This document shows, one piece after another, positions 9,745 through 19,632 of a stretch of 64,000 nucleotides of DNA. How positions within the stretch are numbered: the first letter of the stretch is position 1; each line of letters starts with the position of its first letter. The stretch lies in contig NZ_KI650979.1 in NCBI RefSeq assembly GCF_000506985.1, forward strand, positions 806,001 to 870,000, given 5' to 3'. A model generated the notes under the pieces. The model saw only the letters and a list, made by a program, of their open reading frames with translations. It was not told the DNA's origin and searched no databases. The DNA is from Advenella kashmirensis W13003. Its GTDB lineage: Bacteria > Pseudomonadota > Gammaproteobacteria > Burkholderiales > Burkholderiaceae_B. A program made the position numbers and the translations under genes.

Positions 9745-10731
9745 TTGAACATCCCGACCGCCGATACGCTTGAACACAGACTATCCGGCCGCCTCAAAAT
9801 GCGGCACCTGACCCTGTTGCTGCAAATAGACGAACTGGGCGCGCTGACCCGCGTCGCCCAGCAAATGGGCACCAGCCAGCCGGCCGTCACACACGCGCTG
9901 GCCGAACTGGAAGATATGTTTGGTGTTCCCCTGTTCGAGCGCACGGGGCGAGGCATGACAGCAACGGCTGCCGGGGAGGTGCTGCTGGCTCGCGCCCGCC
10001 GCATGCTGCACGACGTGGGCGCGTTGTCACGCGAGATGGCGGCGGTCAATGCGGGCCGGGTTGCTCATTTGCACGTGGGCGCCATTCCGTTCATTCCCGG
10101 CCAAATGCTGTCGGCCGCGCTCGAAAGTACACTGCCTGAAGGCCAGCGCATGACCGTGACCATCCATGATGGCACCAGCCGCAGCCTGATGACCATGCTC
10201 AGGGACCATGCGCTGGACTTTGTGATCGGACGGGCCTCGGCATCGCTGGATATGACCGGGTTGCAGCAGCAAGTCCTTTATTATCAGTCTCCGCGCCTGA
10301 TTACCAATCGCGAGCTGGCGGCGCGACTGGGCCAGCGCCGGCTGGACTGGCATCATCTGGCTGAACTGGACTGGATTCTGGAACCGGCCCCCGCCCCCCT
10401 GCGGGATCAGGTCGCCGATATGTTTCTGAGCGCCGGAGTGGTCCCTCCGCAACCGCTGATTGAAAGCCTTTCAGCCAAACTCACCGGTGAAATTATTGCG
10501 GCCCGCCATCGCGTGGTGTCCATCGTGCCCAGTGATATTGCAGAAGAACTGGTTCGTATCGCCGGTGTCGCGGTGGTTCCCTGGTCGCTGCAATGGACGC
10601 TCTCCCCCATTGCCCTGTTCAGCCTGAAGGAGCGACAAAAACGGGACGTCGATGAACGTTTTATCAATTCGCTCAAAGCCTATTGCGAGAAACATCGAAC
10701 CGCCTATCCGCCAAACCGGTATCAGTATTGA
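9745..10731 (+). CDS. LysR-family transcriptional regulator (GbpR/PcaQ-like)
   Basis: 328 residues. The N-terminal winged helix-turn-helix is GALTRVAQQMGTSQPAVTHA followed by LEDMFGVPLFERTGRGM. The C-terminal substrate-binding domain contains VGAIPFIPGQML and DFVIGRAS. The RLKMRHL opening resembles the GbpR/PcaQ branch of LysR proteins. The start is a TTG at 9745; the first in-frame ATG (9799) falls too close to the DNA-binding domain. It is divergent from maeB, which may be a target. The ligand is unknown. Confidence 0.85.
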   Translation: MNIPTADTLEHRLSGRLKMRHLTLLLQIDELGALTRVAQQMGTSQPAVTHALAELEDMFGVPLFERTGRGMTATAAGEVLLARARRMLHDVGALSREMAAVNAGRVAHLHVGAIPFIPGQMLSAALESTLPEGQRMTVTIHDGTSRSLMTMLRDHALDFVIGRASASLDMTGLQQQVLYYQSPRLITNRELAARLGQRRLDWHHLAELDWILEPAPAPLRDQVADMFLSAGVVPPQPLIESLSAKLTGEIIAARHRVVSIVPSDIAEELVRIAGVAVVPWSLQWTLSPIALFSLKERQKRDVDERFINSLKAYCEKHRTAYPPNRYQY

Positions 10732-10771
10732 CGGCTGCCCTGCGCGCCGGTCTTATTAGATACAAAGTGCT

Positions 10772-11104
10772 TTATTTGAGCGGAGGCCGGCTGCTGTGTT
10801 TGGGTCGCAGTCCGAGCAACTCAGATTCCAGCGCGTCAACCCGACGCAGCAGATTGAGTACCAGTGCCACCCCGTCGGCATTCAGCTCAAAATCATCGCG
10901 AAGCCTGCGTGCCTTGCGCGCGACCACAATGCATTCGGTATAGAACATGCTGGATGTGGACTCGCCACTGACCGGTGCAAGTACGCCGGTTTCCACCAGA
11001 TCCATGACATCGGCTTCACTCAGGCCCGAGACGGCCGCCACGTGCTGCAGCGAGCACACTTCGTCATTGTTCAGCCAGATGGTTTCCGTTATCTGCACAC
11101 TCAT
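10772..11104 (-). CDS. cbpM: Chaperone modulator CbpM
   Basis: 110 residues resembling CbpM, the MerR-like small protein that binds the J-domain of CbpA and inhibits it. Visible features are the opening [19 protein letters not shown], the [15 protein letters not shown] helix and a C-terminal helical [16 protein letters not shown]. The start ATG overlaps the cbpA stop by 4 bases (ATGA), which is the standard cbpA-cbpM arrangement. Confidence 0.85.
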   Translation of the reverse strand: MSVQITETIWLNNDEVCSLQHVAAVSGLSEADVMDLVETGVLAPVSGESTSSMFYTECIVVARKARRLRDDFELNADGVALVLNLLRRVDALESELLGLRPKHSSRPPLK

Positions 11105-12051
11105 GATTGGCCTCCTGCAAAACGCTGCCTGCGAGGATCAAACCCCGCCGATGCGGCAGCAAGGTCGGTGTATAGCGTTTTCTCGCGCTCGGTCACCGAT
11201 TTGGGTACTTCAATTGTAATAATGGCGTAAAGATCGCCCTGCACATTGCCGCTGCCCGGCAGGCCGCGCTTGGCCAGGCGCATCTTGCGTCCGGCAACAG
11301 TTCCAGGCGGAATGGTCAGCGCCACCTCCCCGCCCAGCGTCGGAATTTCCACCGTGGCGCCCAGCACGGCCTCCCATGGAGCCAGCGGCACCTCGATTGT
11401 CAGATCATTGCCGTCGACCTGATAAAGCCGATGCGGCTGCACTTTCATGGTCACGAACAGATCACCAGGCTGACCGCCATTCATGCCCTGGCCGCCCTTG
11501 CCGGCAAGCCGCAGTCGCTGGCCGTCCGCCGCCCCCTTCGGAACGCGAATACGAAAGGTCTTGGGTACGCGATGCAACAACCCCTGGCTGTCATAGTCCG
11601 GAACCGCCACCGAAATCTCGGTTTCCGCGCCGTTATAGATTTGCTCAAGGGTGATCGGCATGGTGAATTCAAATGTTTCGCCATGACGGGGTCGGCGTGC
11701 GTAATTGGCCGCTCCTTCCCGCTGCGCTTCGGCAAAAGCCTTGAGCAGGTCAGACAGATCCACATCTGAAAAATCCGCCGATGATTCGTTAAAGTTCTGC
11801 TGCCACTGATTAGGCGGAACAAAATCATCACCGGGCTGATGTCGACCAAGGTTGTCATAAGCCTCGCGCTTTTCAGGATCTTTTAATGTGGCATAAGCCT
11901 CGGCCACTTCTTTGAATTTGTTTTCTGCGTCGGGTTCCTTGGATACATCTGGATGATACTTATGCGCCAGGCCACGATATGCCTTCTTGATATCGGCCTC
12001 GGTCGCGTTTCGCTCCAGCCCGAGAACCTTGTAATAATCTACGTATTTCAT
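11101..12051 (-). CDS. cbpA: DnaJ-like co-chaperone CbpA
   Basis: 316 residues. Co-chaperone for DnaK and curved-DNA binding protein. The N-terminal J-domain carries HPD at about 33-35 ([12 protein letters not shown]). There is a short linker without the cysteine zinc finger of DnaJ, then two C-terminal beta domains ([37 protein letters not shown]). The frame also allows a GTG two codons upstream, but the ATG at 12049-12051 has a TAGGTG ribosome site. It overlaps cbpM. Confidence 0.92.
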   Translation of the reverse strand: MKYVDYYKVLGLERNATEADIKKAYRGLAHKYHPDVSKEPDAENKFKEVAEAYATLKDPEKREAYDNLGRHQPGDDFVPPNQWQQNFNESSADFSDVDLSDLLKAFAEAQREGAANYARRPRHGETFEFTMPITLEQIYNGAETEISVAVPDYDSQGLLHRVPKTFRIRVPKGAADGQRLRLAGKGGQGMNGGQPGDLFVTMKVQPHRLYQVDGNDLTIEVPLAPWEAVLGATVEIPTLGGEVALTIPPGTVAGRKMRLAKRGLPGSGNVQGDLYAIITIEVPKSVTEREKTLYTDLAAASAGFDPRRQRFAGGQS

Positions 12052-12159
12052 TTGCACCTACCGGTTTCAATGTCATGACGGGATCGATCAAATTGATTTT
12101 ACCAAGTATTTAGTATCGCAGCGCTATACATAATGGCAAGGCCCTGCTGCAAACTTCAA

Positions 12160-13092
12160 TCATAAGAATGCGTCCCGCCTGAATGCCGCCTTCAGATAAT
12201 CAACCAGCAGTCGAATAATGCCGGGCACATGAGGGCTATACGGCCGCAGGGCGTAAATCTGATCACCAAATACGCCCACTGACTGCCACTGCGGCAGCAA
12301 CTGCACCAGCGTGCCCTTTTCAAGTTCCTGTGCTGCCGAAAAATCAGGCACCAGCGCGATGCCCTGGTGGGCCAGGACCATCTCCCGCAGCGTTTCGCTG
12401 TTATTGGCGGCGAATGAGCCGTTGACCTGCACACTCACACGCCGCGAAGATGAGCGTCGACTCTCGAAATGCCAGTCCGGCTGCGCGCCAAAGCGTAAAT
12501 AGGTAAGACAATTGTGATTGACCAGATCCTGGGGCTGGATCGGTGCAGGGTGTTTCTTCAGATACTGCGGAGTCGCAAGCAGCAGCGTTCGCGTCGCGCA
12601 TAGCTTCCAGGCGACATAGGTGTCGGGCACGCTCGATGCATGGCGGATCGCCAGGTCGAATCCCTCCTGGGCCAGCGGACTGATGTGGTCGGACAGTTCG
12701 ATCTCGACACGAATATCGGGATACTGGCGCATGAAGGCGGGCAGACGGGGAATGATTTGCTGTCGGGCAAGCGCCACCGGCGCGGTCAGACGGATAATGC
12801 CCTGCGGCGTGTCTGCCAGTTCCCGCACCCGGGCGCACCCGGTTTCAATATGGCTGAAGGCCGGGCGGGTCTGTGCCACCAGTTCGCGTCCCGCCTCGGT
12901 GAGCCGGACGCTGCGCGTGGTGCGCTGAACCAGGGCAATACCCAGCGCGCTCTCCAGCTCCTGAATGCGCTGGCTCATGGCCGCCTTGCTGACGCCGAGC
13001 TTGCGCGCCGCCGCAGTGTAGCTGCCGGCCACATCCAGCACACCCAGCCAGTATATGTGTGACCACAGAGGTTCGATTTTTGTGTTTTTCAT
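12160..13092 (-). CDS. LysR-family transcriptional regulator
   Basis: 310 residues from the ATG at 13090-13092. An ATG at 13105-13107 and a frame opening at 13119 are alternatives. The helix-turn-helix AARKLGVSKAAMSQRIQELE is followed by ALVQRTTRSVRLTEAG, typical of the CrgA/PtxR-like subgroup. The effector domain contains LRFGAQPDWHFE. It is divergent from mmsA with about 100 bases between the starts, so it is a likely regulator of the dehydrogenase. The effector is unknown. Confidence 0.85.
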   Translation of the reverse strand: MKNTKIEPLWSHIYWLGVLDVAGSYTAAARKLGVSKAAMSQRIQELESALGIALVQRTTRSVRLTEAGRELVAQTRPAFSHIETGCARVRELADTPQGIIRLTAPVALARQQIIPRLPAFMRQYPDIRVEIELSDHISPLAQEGFDLAIRHASSVPDTYVAWKLCATRTLLLATPQYLKKHPAPIQPQDLVNHNCLTYLRFGAQPDWHFESRRSSSRRVSVQVNGSFAANNSETLREMVLAHQGIALVPDFSAAQELEKGTLVQLLPQWQSVGVFGDQIYALRPYSPHVPGIIRLLVDYLKAAFRRDAFL

Positions 13093-13098
13093 GCCTAT

Positions 13099-13120
13099 AT
13101 TGTCCATTATTCTGAACAAT
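13099..13120. promoter_or_regulatory. Short inverted repeat between LysR and mmsA
   Basis: Arms ATTGT (13099-13103) and ACAAT (13116-13120) are separated by 12 bases in the divergent promoter region. Size and position fit a LysR recognition site. If so, the LysR start lies at 13092 rather than further upstream. The short arms make this weak evidence. Confidence 0.3.
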
Positions 13121-13195
13121 TAATCCACCAACCGCGTATTGATCCGGAACGCCCCGGGTGTCTATACTGGAGCCACTATTGAAAAGGAGCCCGAT

Positions 13196-14722
13196 ATGAC
13201 CACCCCTTCCACTGCGGCCTATACCGACACTGCCGATGTCGTCAACTATATCAACGGCAAGATCGTCACCCCAGACACAGCTGAAAAACAGGCGGTCTTC
13301 AATCCGTCTACCGGACAGACGGCCCGTCATGTCGTCCTCTCCGGGGCAAAAGAAGTGGATGAGGCTGTCAGCGCTGCCAAGGCTGCGGCTTCCGGCTGGG
13401 CGGATGTCCCGCCCATTCGCCGGGCACGCATTATGAACCGTTTTCTCGGACTGATGCACGAGCATGCCGATGCACTGGCAGCCATTATTACGGCGGAACA
13501 TGGCAAGGTCTTTTCTGATGCCCAGGGTGAAGTTGCACGCGGCATCGACGTGATCGAATTTGCCTGCGGCATTCCCCAGTTGCTCAAGGGGGACTTCACC
13601 GACCAGGTCTCTACGAACATTGATAACTGGACGCTGCGTCAACCGCTGGGCGTGGTGGCAGGTATTACCCCTTTCAATTTCCCCTGCATGGTGCCATGCT
13701 GGATGTTCCCGGTCGCCATCGCCGCAGGCAACACATTTGTCCTCAAGCCCAGTGAACGCGATCCCAGTGCCTCCCTGTTCATGGCAAAGCTGTTCAAGGA
13801 AGCCGGCCTGCCCGACGGCGTATTCAATGTTGTGCAGGGCGGCAAGCCTGCGGTGGACGCGATTCTGGCGCATCCCGATGTGTCTGCAGTCAGCTTTGTG
13901 GGCTCCACGCCCATCGCACACTACATCAGCGAGCAGGCCGCGCATTTCGGCAAACGTGTCCAGGCACTGGGCGGCGCCAAGAACCACATGGTCGTCATGC
14001 CCGATGCCGACGTCGACCGCACCGTTGACGCATTGATCGGGGCCGCCTATGGTTCGGCAGGCGAGCGCTGCATGGCGATTTCAGTGGCCGTGCTGGTCGG
14101 CGATATTGCCGATACGATTGTGGAGCGTGTCGCGGAACGCGCCAAACAGCTGGTTATCACAGACGGCATGAATCCCAAGGCGGAAATGGGCCCGATCGTG
14201 ACGCGCCAGTCGCTTGAAAAAATCGAATCCTATATTGAATTGGGTGAAAAGGAAGGTGCAACACTGGTCGTCGACGGACGCGGCCTGAAAGTGCCCGGCC
14301 ATGAAAAGGGTTTTTTCACGGGCGGCACCCTGTTCGATCATGTCACATCGGATATGCGCATTTACAAGGAAGAAATTTTCGGCCCGGTCCTGGCATGCAT
14401 CCGGGTCAAAGACCTCGGTGAGGCGATTCAGTTGATCAACGATCACGAATTCGGCAATGGCGTATCGTGCTTTACCAGCGACGGACACACGGCGCGGGAG
14501 TTTTCACGGCGCATTCTGGTCGGCATGGTCGGCATCAACGTACCGATTCCCGTTCCCATGGCCTGGCATGGTTTCGGCGGCTGGAAGAAAAGCCTGTTCG
14601 GCGATATGCATGCCTATGGCGAAGAAGGCGTACGCTTCTACACACGACAAAAATCCATCATGCAACGCTGGCCTGAAAGTATAGACAAAGGCGCCGAGTT
14701 TGCCATGCCGACGGCAAAATAA
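13196..14722 (+). CDS. mmsA: CoA-acylating methylmalonate-semialdehyde dehydrogenase
   Basis: 508 residues of the aldehyde dehydrogenase superfamily, MmsA type. It oxidises methylmalonate or malonate semialdehyde to propionyl-CoA or acetyl-CoA in valine, beta-alanine or inositol catabolism. Visible motifs are [14 protein letters not shown] (Asn about 161), [11 protein letters not shown] and the catalytic Cys about 292 in [14 protein letters not shown]. The [12 protein letters not shown] signature distinguishes MmsA from other ALDHs. The frame opens at 13139, but the ATG at 13196 follows AAGGAG. No mmsB or other valine genes are adjacent. Confidence 0.93.
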   Translation: MTTPSTAAYTDTADVVNYINGKIVTPDTAEKQAVFNPSTGQTARHVVLSGAKEVDEAVSAAKAAASGWADVPPIRRARIMNRFLGLMHEHADALAAIITAEHGKVFSDAQGEVARGIDVIEFACGIPQLLKGDFTDQVSTNIDNWTLRQPLGVVAGITPFNFPCMVPCWMFPVAIAAGNTFVLKPSERDPSASLFMAKLFKEAGLPDGVFNVVQGGKPAVDAILAHPDVSAVSFVGSTPIAHYISEQAAHFGKRVQALGGAKNHMVVMPDADVDRTVDALIGAAYGSAGERCMAISVAVLVGDIADTIVERVAERAKQLVITDGMNPKAEMGPIVTRQSLEKIESYIELGEKEGATLVVDGRGLKVPGHEKGFFTGGTLFDHVTSDMRIYKEEIFGPVLACIRVKDLGEAIQLINDHEFGNGVSCFTSDGHTAREFSRRILVGMVGINVPIPVPMAWHGFGGWKKSLFGDMHAYGEEGVRFYTRQKSIMQRWPESIDKGAEFAMPTAK

Positions 14723-14758
14723 GGCCGGACAGAGCCCGGGACCGGTACACTGGCGTTT

Positions 14759-15505
14759 ATGCATACGCCCAGCCAGCCCGGCATCCCCCGCTTTTTGCAG
14801 GATGGTGTTCTCTATGAGGAATACCATCCTGATAATGCTTTCAGAAAGCAGGTGTATTGCTTTTGGCGATTGCGCACGCAATATCGGCTGGATATGGACT
14901 GTCACTATCTGGTTCTGCCCGATGCGTGCATTGACCTGATCTTCGACGTATCGGATCACGCCGACGGTGCTGCGCTGGTCATGACCCCCGGCCTGCAGGC
15001 GATCGAACTGAACTTGGGGCGCTCCTTCTCCTATACAGGGATTCGGTTCCATCCAGGAGTCTGGCGCCAATCGCAACACGTCGTCGCACAATCACAGATG
15101 TATTCTTCTCTAGGTGTTATGGATATGGCGGCGGTGGCGCGCAAACTGAAAGACGACATCCATGTTGAACACCAACAAACACGCCTGCAAGACCTGGTCA
15201 AGCATCTGACGGAACACAAGGTCATCAACGAAACGGCCTGGCTGCTACAACTGCTCGCGCAGCCCAATCCGCCCAAATCGGTAGATGAGCTCGTCCAGAA
15301 ATCCGGTTACAGTCGAAGGCAACTGCAGCGACTTTTTCGGAGCAAGACTGGCTTTTCTGCGCATGACTTTCTGAAAATTCTGCGTTTTCACCAGGCGCTT
15401 GCCGGCCAGAACATGGATGGCTATACCGATCAGTCCCATTACATTCGTGAATTCAAGCGCATAACCGGCATTACACCCGTGGCGTTCCGCGGGCTGTACC
15501 GCTGA
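14759..15505 (+). CDS. AraC-family transcriptional regulator
   Basis: 248 residues. The N-terminal sensor (FWRLRTQYRLDMDCHYLVLPDACIDLIFD) resembles the small DUF6597-type domain found in many AraC proteins. The C-terminal DNA-binding part contains SVDELVQKSGYSRRQLQRLF and YTDQSHYIREFKRITGITP, the classic second AraC helix-turn-helix. It lies 36 bases after mmsA on the same strand. The targets are unknown; mmsA or the following VOC gene are possibilities. Confidence 0.88.
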   Translation: MHTPSQPGIPRFLQDGVLYEEYHPDNAFRKQVYCFWRLRTQYRLDMDCHYLVLPDACIDLIFDVSDHADGAALVMTPGLQAIELNLGRSFSYTGIRFHPGVWRQSQHVVAQSQMYSSLGVMDMAAVARKLKDDIHVEHQQTRLQDLVKHLTEHKVINETAWLLQLLAQPNPPKSVDELVQKSGYSRRQLQRLFRSKTGFSAHDFLKILRFHQALAGQNMDGYTDQSHYIREFKRITGITPVAFRGLYR

Positions 15506-15622
15506 CGCGCGACACAAACACTCCCCTTACGGAAATCATGTTCGCCGTGGCCGATGGCCGAAATATACAATACACGGCGCACGCGCCCGCCTATGATAAA
15601 GGCTCTCAATCAGGAGCGATTT

Positions 15623-16006
15623 ATGAAAAAAGCCTATTCAATTGTGATTACCGGCCAGCTGCAGTCCTGCGCCGATTTCTATACCCGTCATTTTCAGTTT
15701 GACATTGTGTTTCAGGAAGACTGGTACGTTCATCTTCTGCATGCAGCCAGCGGCGCGGAACTGGCGTTTTTGGCACCCGATACCCCCAGCCAGCCGGCTG
15801 AGTTGCACGCGCCGTATTCGGGCACTGGTGTGGTGCTCAGCCTCGAAGTCGAAGATGCCGAACTCGAATACCGGCGTCTCGCCGATAAGAAAGATTGCGA
15901 CATTTTCCTGCCACTGAAGGATGAACCGTGGGGGCAGCGTCATTTCATGCTGCGCGATCCGGCTGGTGTGTGTATAGACGTGGTGGAACAGCGCGATGAG
16001 TCCTGA
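15623..16006 (+). CDS. VOC family protein
   Basis: 127 residues with a single VOC domain (YSIVITGQLQSCADFYTRHF at the start, LRDPAGVCIDVVE at the end). The frame is open from 15554, but CAGGAG precedes the ATG at 15623, which begins the conserved first strand. It follows the AraC gene, whose product may regulate it. No substrate can be assigned. Confidence 0.8.
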   Translation: MKKAYSIVITGQLQSCADFYTRHFQFDIVFQEDWYVHLLHAASGAELAFLAPDTPSQPAELHAPYSGTGVVLSLEVEDAELEYRRLADKKDCDIFLPLKDEPWGQRHFMLRDPAGVCIDVVEQRDES

Positions 16007-16088
16007 TCGGTACTCCTTTATTTTGCACCGGGCTATTCGATTGCCGGGCTCCGCGATTGCCGGCTTCTCTGAATGCAGGCTTCTCTAT

Positions 16089-16538
16089 TTACGGAGCTGA
16101 TTTCGACGATTCAGGCAACACGACAATCGTTCCCTGTGCGGTCGCACACAGTTTTTCTTCCCCTTCCTTGATGACGAACACATCGCAGCGCGTCACCGCC
16201 TGGGTCCGCCCCTTATAAACCAGCTGGCCGCGGGCAATCAGCATCTCTCCGATGACAGGTCTAAGAAAATTAATCTTGTATTCAGAAGTGATCACCGGTA
16301 CGCCATAGGAAATCCCGGCCGAAAAAGTGAGCGCCGTATCGGCAGCATATCCCAGCACGCCGCCATGCACCGTACCCATATGCTGCATCAGATTTTCGCT
16401 TATGCGAATACGAAATTCACAACGGCCATCAGCAGATGCACGCGTAACCTCGGTTTTTAAAAGTGCGCTGAACGGCTGATTTGCCAGAACGCGCTGCGCG
16501 ATCGCCAACACTTCATCGTTATCGATAGTCTGGTTCAT
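16089..16538 (-). CDS. PaaI-family hotdog thioesterase
   Basis: 149 residues with a hotdog fold. The motif MGTVHGGVLGYAADTALTF is the PaaI-type active-site region: the HGG loop and an aspartate on the central helix. Members hydrolyse aryl- or acyl-CoA esters. The ATG at 16536-16538 follows GAGGT at good distance; a TTG two codons upstream is also possible. It lies 16 bases downstream of the MATE gene on the same strand. Confidence 0.85.
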   Translation of the reverse strand: MNQTIDNDEVLAIAQRVLANQPFSALLKTEVTRASADGRCEFRIRISENLMQHMGTVHGGVLGYAADTALTFSAGISYGVPVITSEYKINFLRPVIGEMLIARGQLVYKGRTQAVTRCDVFVIKEGEEKLCATAQGTIVVLPESSKSAP

Positions 16539-16554
16539 AGTCAATTACCTCAGG

Positions 16555-17946
16555 TTATCCTGTCTTTTTCATTTCACCCACATAATAGTAAAACCGTCGC
16601 CACAGAAGCAGCGCCGTGGCGCTCAGACCGACAAAGAATCCAAGCCAGACGCCGTTCACGCCCCAGTGAAAGACATAAGTAAACACCAGCACCACCGGTA
16701 CGCCGATCAGCCAGTATCCCACCATCGTCAGCACGAATGTATCCCGCGCCTTCAGAATACCGCGCATAGCGCCCACGGCCAGATTTTGCTGGCAATCTGC
16801 GAACTGCAGCAAAGCGGCCAGTGCCAGCAGGGGGACGGCGATCTGACGGACCAGTCCTACGTCAGCCGTCTTGTCATCCAGAAACAAGCCGATCAGAATA
16901 TCGGGGAACGTCACATAAATGATCGCCACCACGCCCATCCCCACGAACCCCATCCGGATAATCGCCCGGGCAAGCGCGCGCAGGCGCTCGGTGTCACGCT
17001 GCGGCAAGGCATGGCTCATGTGGATAGATACGGCATGAGACAATCCGATCGAAACCATAAATGCAATATTGACGAACTGAAAAGCCAGCGTATGAGCCGC
17101 CAGGCTGGCTGCGCCCAGGGTGCCGGCAACCAGCGTCAGAACCGATACAAAGCCGGCTTCGCTGGCATACGCCGCGCCGGTCGGCATACCCAGCTTGAGC
17201 ATATCGCGAATGAAAAGGCGTGACCGGGTCGAACGCAGCGACACGCTGCGGGAGATGGGCAGCCTCAGGACCGGCGATAGCAGTGCATCGCGGCGTGCCA
17301 GTGCATAAAAACCCACGGCCATCAGAGTTTGGGTAAACAACGTGGCCAGACCCACACCGGGCAGTCCCATCCCGGACCAGTTGCCCACCCCGAAAACAAA
17401 CAACAGGTTCAGACCAATATTGACCAGCACGGCAAACAGCGTGATCAACAGCAATGGCCCCGGACGCTTGAGCGCGACGGCCGCGTTGCGCAGGACCTGC
17501 AGCCACAGCAGCGGGATCAGGCTGGGGGCAAGAAAGAGCAGCAGCGAATAACCCAGCGCCAGCAGTTCCGGATCCTGTCCCAGGTATCGTAAAAGGGGAA
17601 AAACGAGCAGCATCAGCGCGACCATGAAGGCGCCGCACAGCGTGGCCAGCAACAGACTTAAACGTACCTGCGAGGCCAGACGCGCCCTGACGCTGAACCC
17701 GCCACGCGCCCAGCCCTGGGCCAATAAATTGGCAACCGGCGTGACCAGCCCGACGCTGGAGGTTCGGAGCAGTCCGAAAATCGTAATGGCAATGCCGCCA
17801 GCGGCGATCTCGGTGGGACCAAGCATGCCCATCATGATCAGGTCGGTTGTGGTGAGCGCGATAGAGGCCAGCTGCATCAGAATCAGCGGCCATGCCAGAA
17901 AGGCAATTTCTTTAACTGTCGTACCAGCTTTCACAACGCACCACAC
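16555..17946 (-). CDS. MATE-family multidrug efflux protein
   Basis: 463 residues with about 12 hydrophobic segments and the duplicated MATE layout (NorM-like). The N-terminal half holds TTTDLIMMGMLGPTEIAAGG and the second half PTGAAYASEAGFVSVLTLVAG. It is predicted to export cationic drugs or metabolites in exchange for Na+ or H+. The start is ambiguous between two GTG codons (17944-17946 and 17932-17934). It is probably co-transcribed with the PaaI thioesterase gene. Confidence 0.9.
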   Translation of the reverse strand: MWCVVKAGTTVKEIAFLAWPLILMQLASIALTTTDLIMMGMLGPTEIAAGGIAITIFGLLRTSSVGLVTPVANLLAQGWARGGFSVRARLASQVRLSLLLATLCGAFMVALMLLVFPLLRYLGQDPELLALGYSLLLFLAPSLIPLLWLQVLRNAAVALKRPGPLLLITLFAVLVNIGLNLLFVFGVGNWSGMGLPGVGLATLFTQTLMAVGFYALARRDALLSPVLRLPISRSVSLRSTRSRLFIRDMLKLGMPTGAAYASEAGFVSVLTLVAGTLGAASLAAHTLAFQFVNIAFMVSIGLSHAVSIHMSHALPQRDTERLRALARAIIRMGFVGMGVVAIIYVTFPDILIGLFLDDKTADVGLVRQIAVPLLALAALLQFADCQQNLAVGAMRGILKARDTFVLTMVGYWLIGVPVVLVFTYVFHWGVNGVWLGFFVGLSATALLLWRRFYYYVGEMKKTG

Positions 17947-18038
17947 GCGAGCAACGCAAAAATTTGAATCCGTATATGATATCTCAAATTATTTTTATGT
18001 GACACGCAGACAAGACTGATTCAGTCGGCCATCTCCTC

Positions 18039-18899
18039 TTATCTGTCAACGTATTCGAACTGGGCTCGCAGCATTTCATAAATATTGAGCGTCAACGGAC
18101 TGATTGTGTCCTTCCGGGTAAGCAATTTATAAGTGACAAACGGAAGCTGCGGGAGCCCCTCGGCCTCGCCGAGTACCCGCATATCCGGCCCCAGAAACTC
18201 AACACTTCTGGCAGTAACACCCAGCCCGGCCCGGACGGCAGCTTTGATTCCGACAAGCGATGGCGCAAGATAATTGATGTGCCACTTGATTTGCGTATGC
18301 TCCAGCGCAGACAAAGCCAGACGGCGAAAAATGCTCGGTTCGTCAGCCAAGATCAAGGGCAATGGTGCACGCCGGTTATAAGGAAAATCTGCAGCGCATA
18401 CCCAGACGGTAGGCGACGTGCGCAGCACAAACGCATTCAGGGCGGCATCATCACGAGTAGAAATCGTCAGATCGATATCGCCCGCTTCCAGCGAGACCAT
18501 CAGGGACGGGCTTCGATCGACCTGGATCTCCAGCTTGACCCGCGGCGCTTGTCTGGCAATGTGGGTCAACATCAGCGGCAAAATCGTATCTGCCACATCC
18601 AGTGTTGCTCCCAGCCGTATCTGCCCTTCCATCTGCTGCTGGCCGACCGTTCGAAGAACCTCGTCATTGATCGCTAACAGTCTTCTGCCATATTCGGCCA
18701 ATTGCTTGCCCTGCATCGTCAAAACGACCCGTCGGCCTTTTTTCTGAAATAGCGGATACCCCATCTGTTTTTCAAGGCGTTGCATCTGCTGGCTTATCGC
18801 AGACTGCGTTTTGAAAAGAGTCTCTGCGGCTGCGGAGAACGTATTAGTTTTCTCTACAGTTACCAAAGTACGCAGCAGACCAAGATCCAGATTGTTCAT
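18039..18899 (-). CDS. LysR-family regulator of the sulfur amino acid cluster
   Basis: 286 residues. The helix-turn-helix is AAETLFKTQSAISQQMQRLE followed by YPLFQKKGRRVVLTMQGKQL. The ATG at 18897-18899 has AAGGGTATTCCCT upstream; the open frame extends ten codons further. It is divergent from the thiol dioxygenase gene across a 142-base gap that carries repeated motifs, so it is a good candidate for control of the seven-gene cluster. The effector is probably a sulfur compound, by inference. Confidence 0.87.
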   Translation of the reverse strand: MNNLDLGLLRTLVTVEKTNTFSAAAETLFKTQSAISQQMQRLEKQMGYPLFQKKGRRVVLTMQGKQLAEYGRRLLAINDEVLRTVGQQQMEGQIRLGATLDVADTILPLMLTHIARQAPRVKLEIQVDRSPSLMVSLEAGDIDLTISTRDDAALNAFVLRTSPTVWVCAADFPYNRRAPLPLILADEPSIFRRLALSALEHTQIKWHINYLAPSLVGIKAAVRAGLGVTARSVEFLGPDMRVLGEAEGLPQLPFVTYKLLTRKDTISPLTLNIYEMLRAQFEYVDR

Positions 18900-18932
18900 A
18901 GGGAATACCCTTGATTGAAAGAGATGCAAAAG

Positions 18933-18996
18933 AGACTTTTCATAGTAAACATATTAGCACTCCTTATACATTTTCAATAAAGTCTAATTAGTAAAC
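18933..18996. promoter_or_regulatory. Repeat elements in LysR/dioxygenase promoter gap
   Basis: The octamer TAGTAAAC occurs twice in direct orientation (18943-18950 and 18989-18996). An inverted pair AGACTTT (18933-18939) and AAAGTCT (18979-18985) brackets the first copy. The spacing of about four helical turns would suit two LysR dimers bound across the divergent promoter. Functional meaning is inference. Confidence 0.35.
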
Positions 18997-19041
18997 GCAG
19001 CGCGATCTATCTATACTTTTGAAAAATCACAGGAGAAATAA

Positions 19042-19632
19042 ATGACACCTACGAACGACAAACAGGCTGCTATAGAAAAATTTATCGAGATCGCCAAAGA
19101 GGCGACCGCAGGCGAAACGACCAGGGAAACGCTCGCAACAGTGCGCGACGCCCTTATTGATATCGCAGCACACAAGGAATGGTGGGCCCAGTCAGATTAC
19201 CCCGCGCCTACAGGCGACGAGCTGCAGGCGCGATATCTGATTCACGCTGAGCCAAATGACACCTATGCTTTGTATTTGAATGTGATGAAGCCGGGTAAAA
19301 AAATTGTTCCGCATAATCACACGACATGGGCCTGTATCGCTGCAGTCGAGGGCGTCGAGAGCAACTACCTGTATGAACGCACGGACGACAAAAGCGTGCC
19401 CGGGCATGCCACTGTTGTACAGACTGGCATGCAGCCGGTACAACCGGGCCAGGGCATCGCCCTGCTGCCGGATGACATCCATGCCGTTCGTATCGAAGAT
19501 GACAACATCCGGCATCTGCATATGTATGGCCGCTCACTGGAAACACTGACAGAGCGTCTGGCCTTCGATACCGCTGATAACACATACAAAATCATGGACG
19601 TCGGCGTCAAAACAAAGCGGAGCCAGAGTTGA
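19042..19632 (+). CDS. Cupin thiol dioxygenase (cysteine dioxygenase family)
   Basis: 196 residues. Cytosolic non-haem iron enzyme predicted to oxidise a thiol such as cysteine or 3-mercaptopropionate to a sulfinate. The family motif PHNHTTWACIAAVEG gives H91 and H93; the third ligand is H147 in LPDDIHAV. An AGGAG site precedes the ATG. The stop overlaps the TTG start of the next gene (TTGA). It is the first gene of a cluster with a C-S lyase, a rhodanese and an amino-acid importer, so the substrate is probably an imported sulfur amino acid or a thiol released from it. Confidence 0.82.
   Translation: MTPTNDKQAAIEKFIEIAKEATAGETTRETLATVRDALIDIAAHKEWWAQSDYPAPTGDELQARYLIHAEPNDTYALYLNVMKPGKKIVPHNHTTWACIAAVEGVESNYLYERTDDKSVPGHATVVQTGMQPVQPGQGIALLPDDIHAVRIEDDNIRHLHMYGRSLETLTERLAFDTADNTYKIMDVGVKTKRSQS

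Noticed and set aside
12845-13987. 380-codon minus-strand open frame
   Set aside because: It runs antisense through mmsA and the 5' part of the LysR gene, shows no recognisable domain, and is rich in Cys and His as shadow frames often are.
16994-17893. 299-codon minus-strand open frame
   Set aside because: It is a shifted frame within the MATE gene and lacks membrane helices.
18933-18996. Repeats considered as a transposon scar or att site
   Set aside because: The copies are short (7-8 bases), lie within a divergent promoter gap and are better explained as regulator sites.
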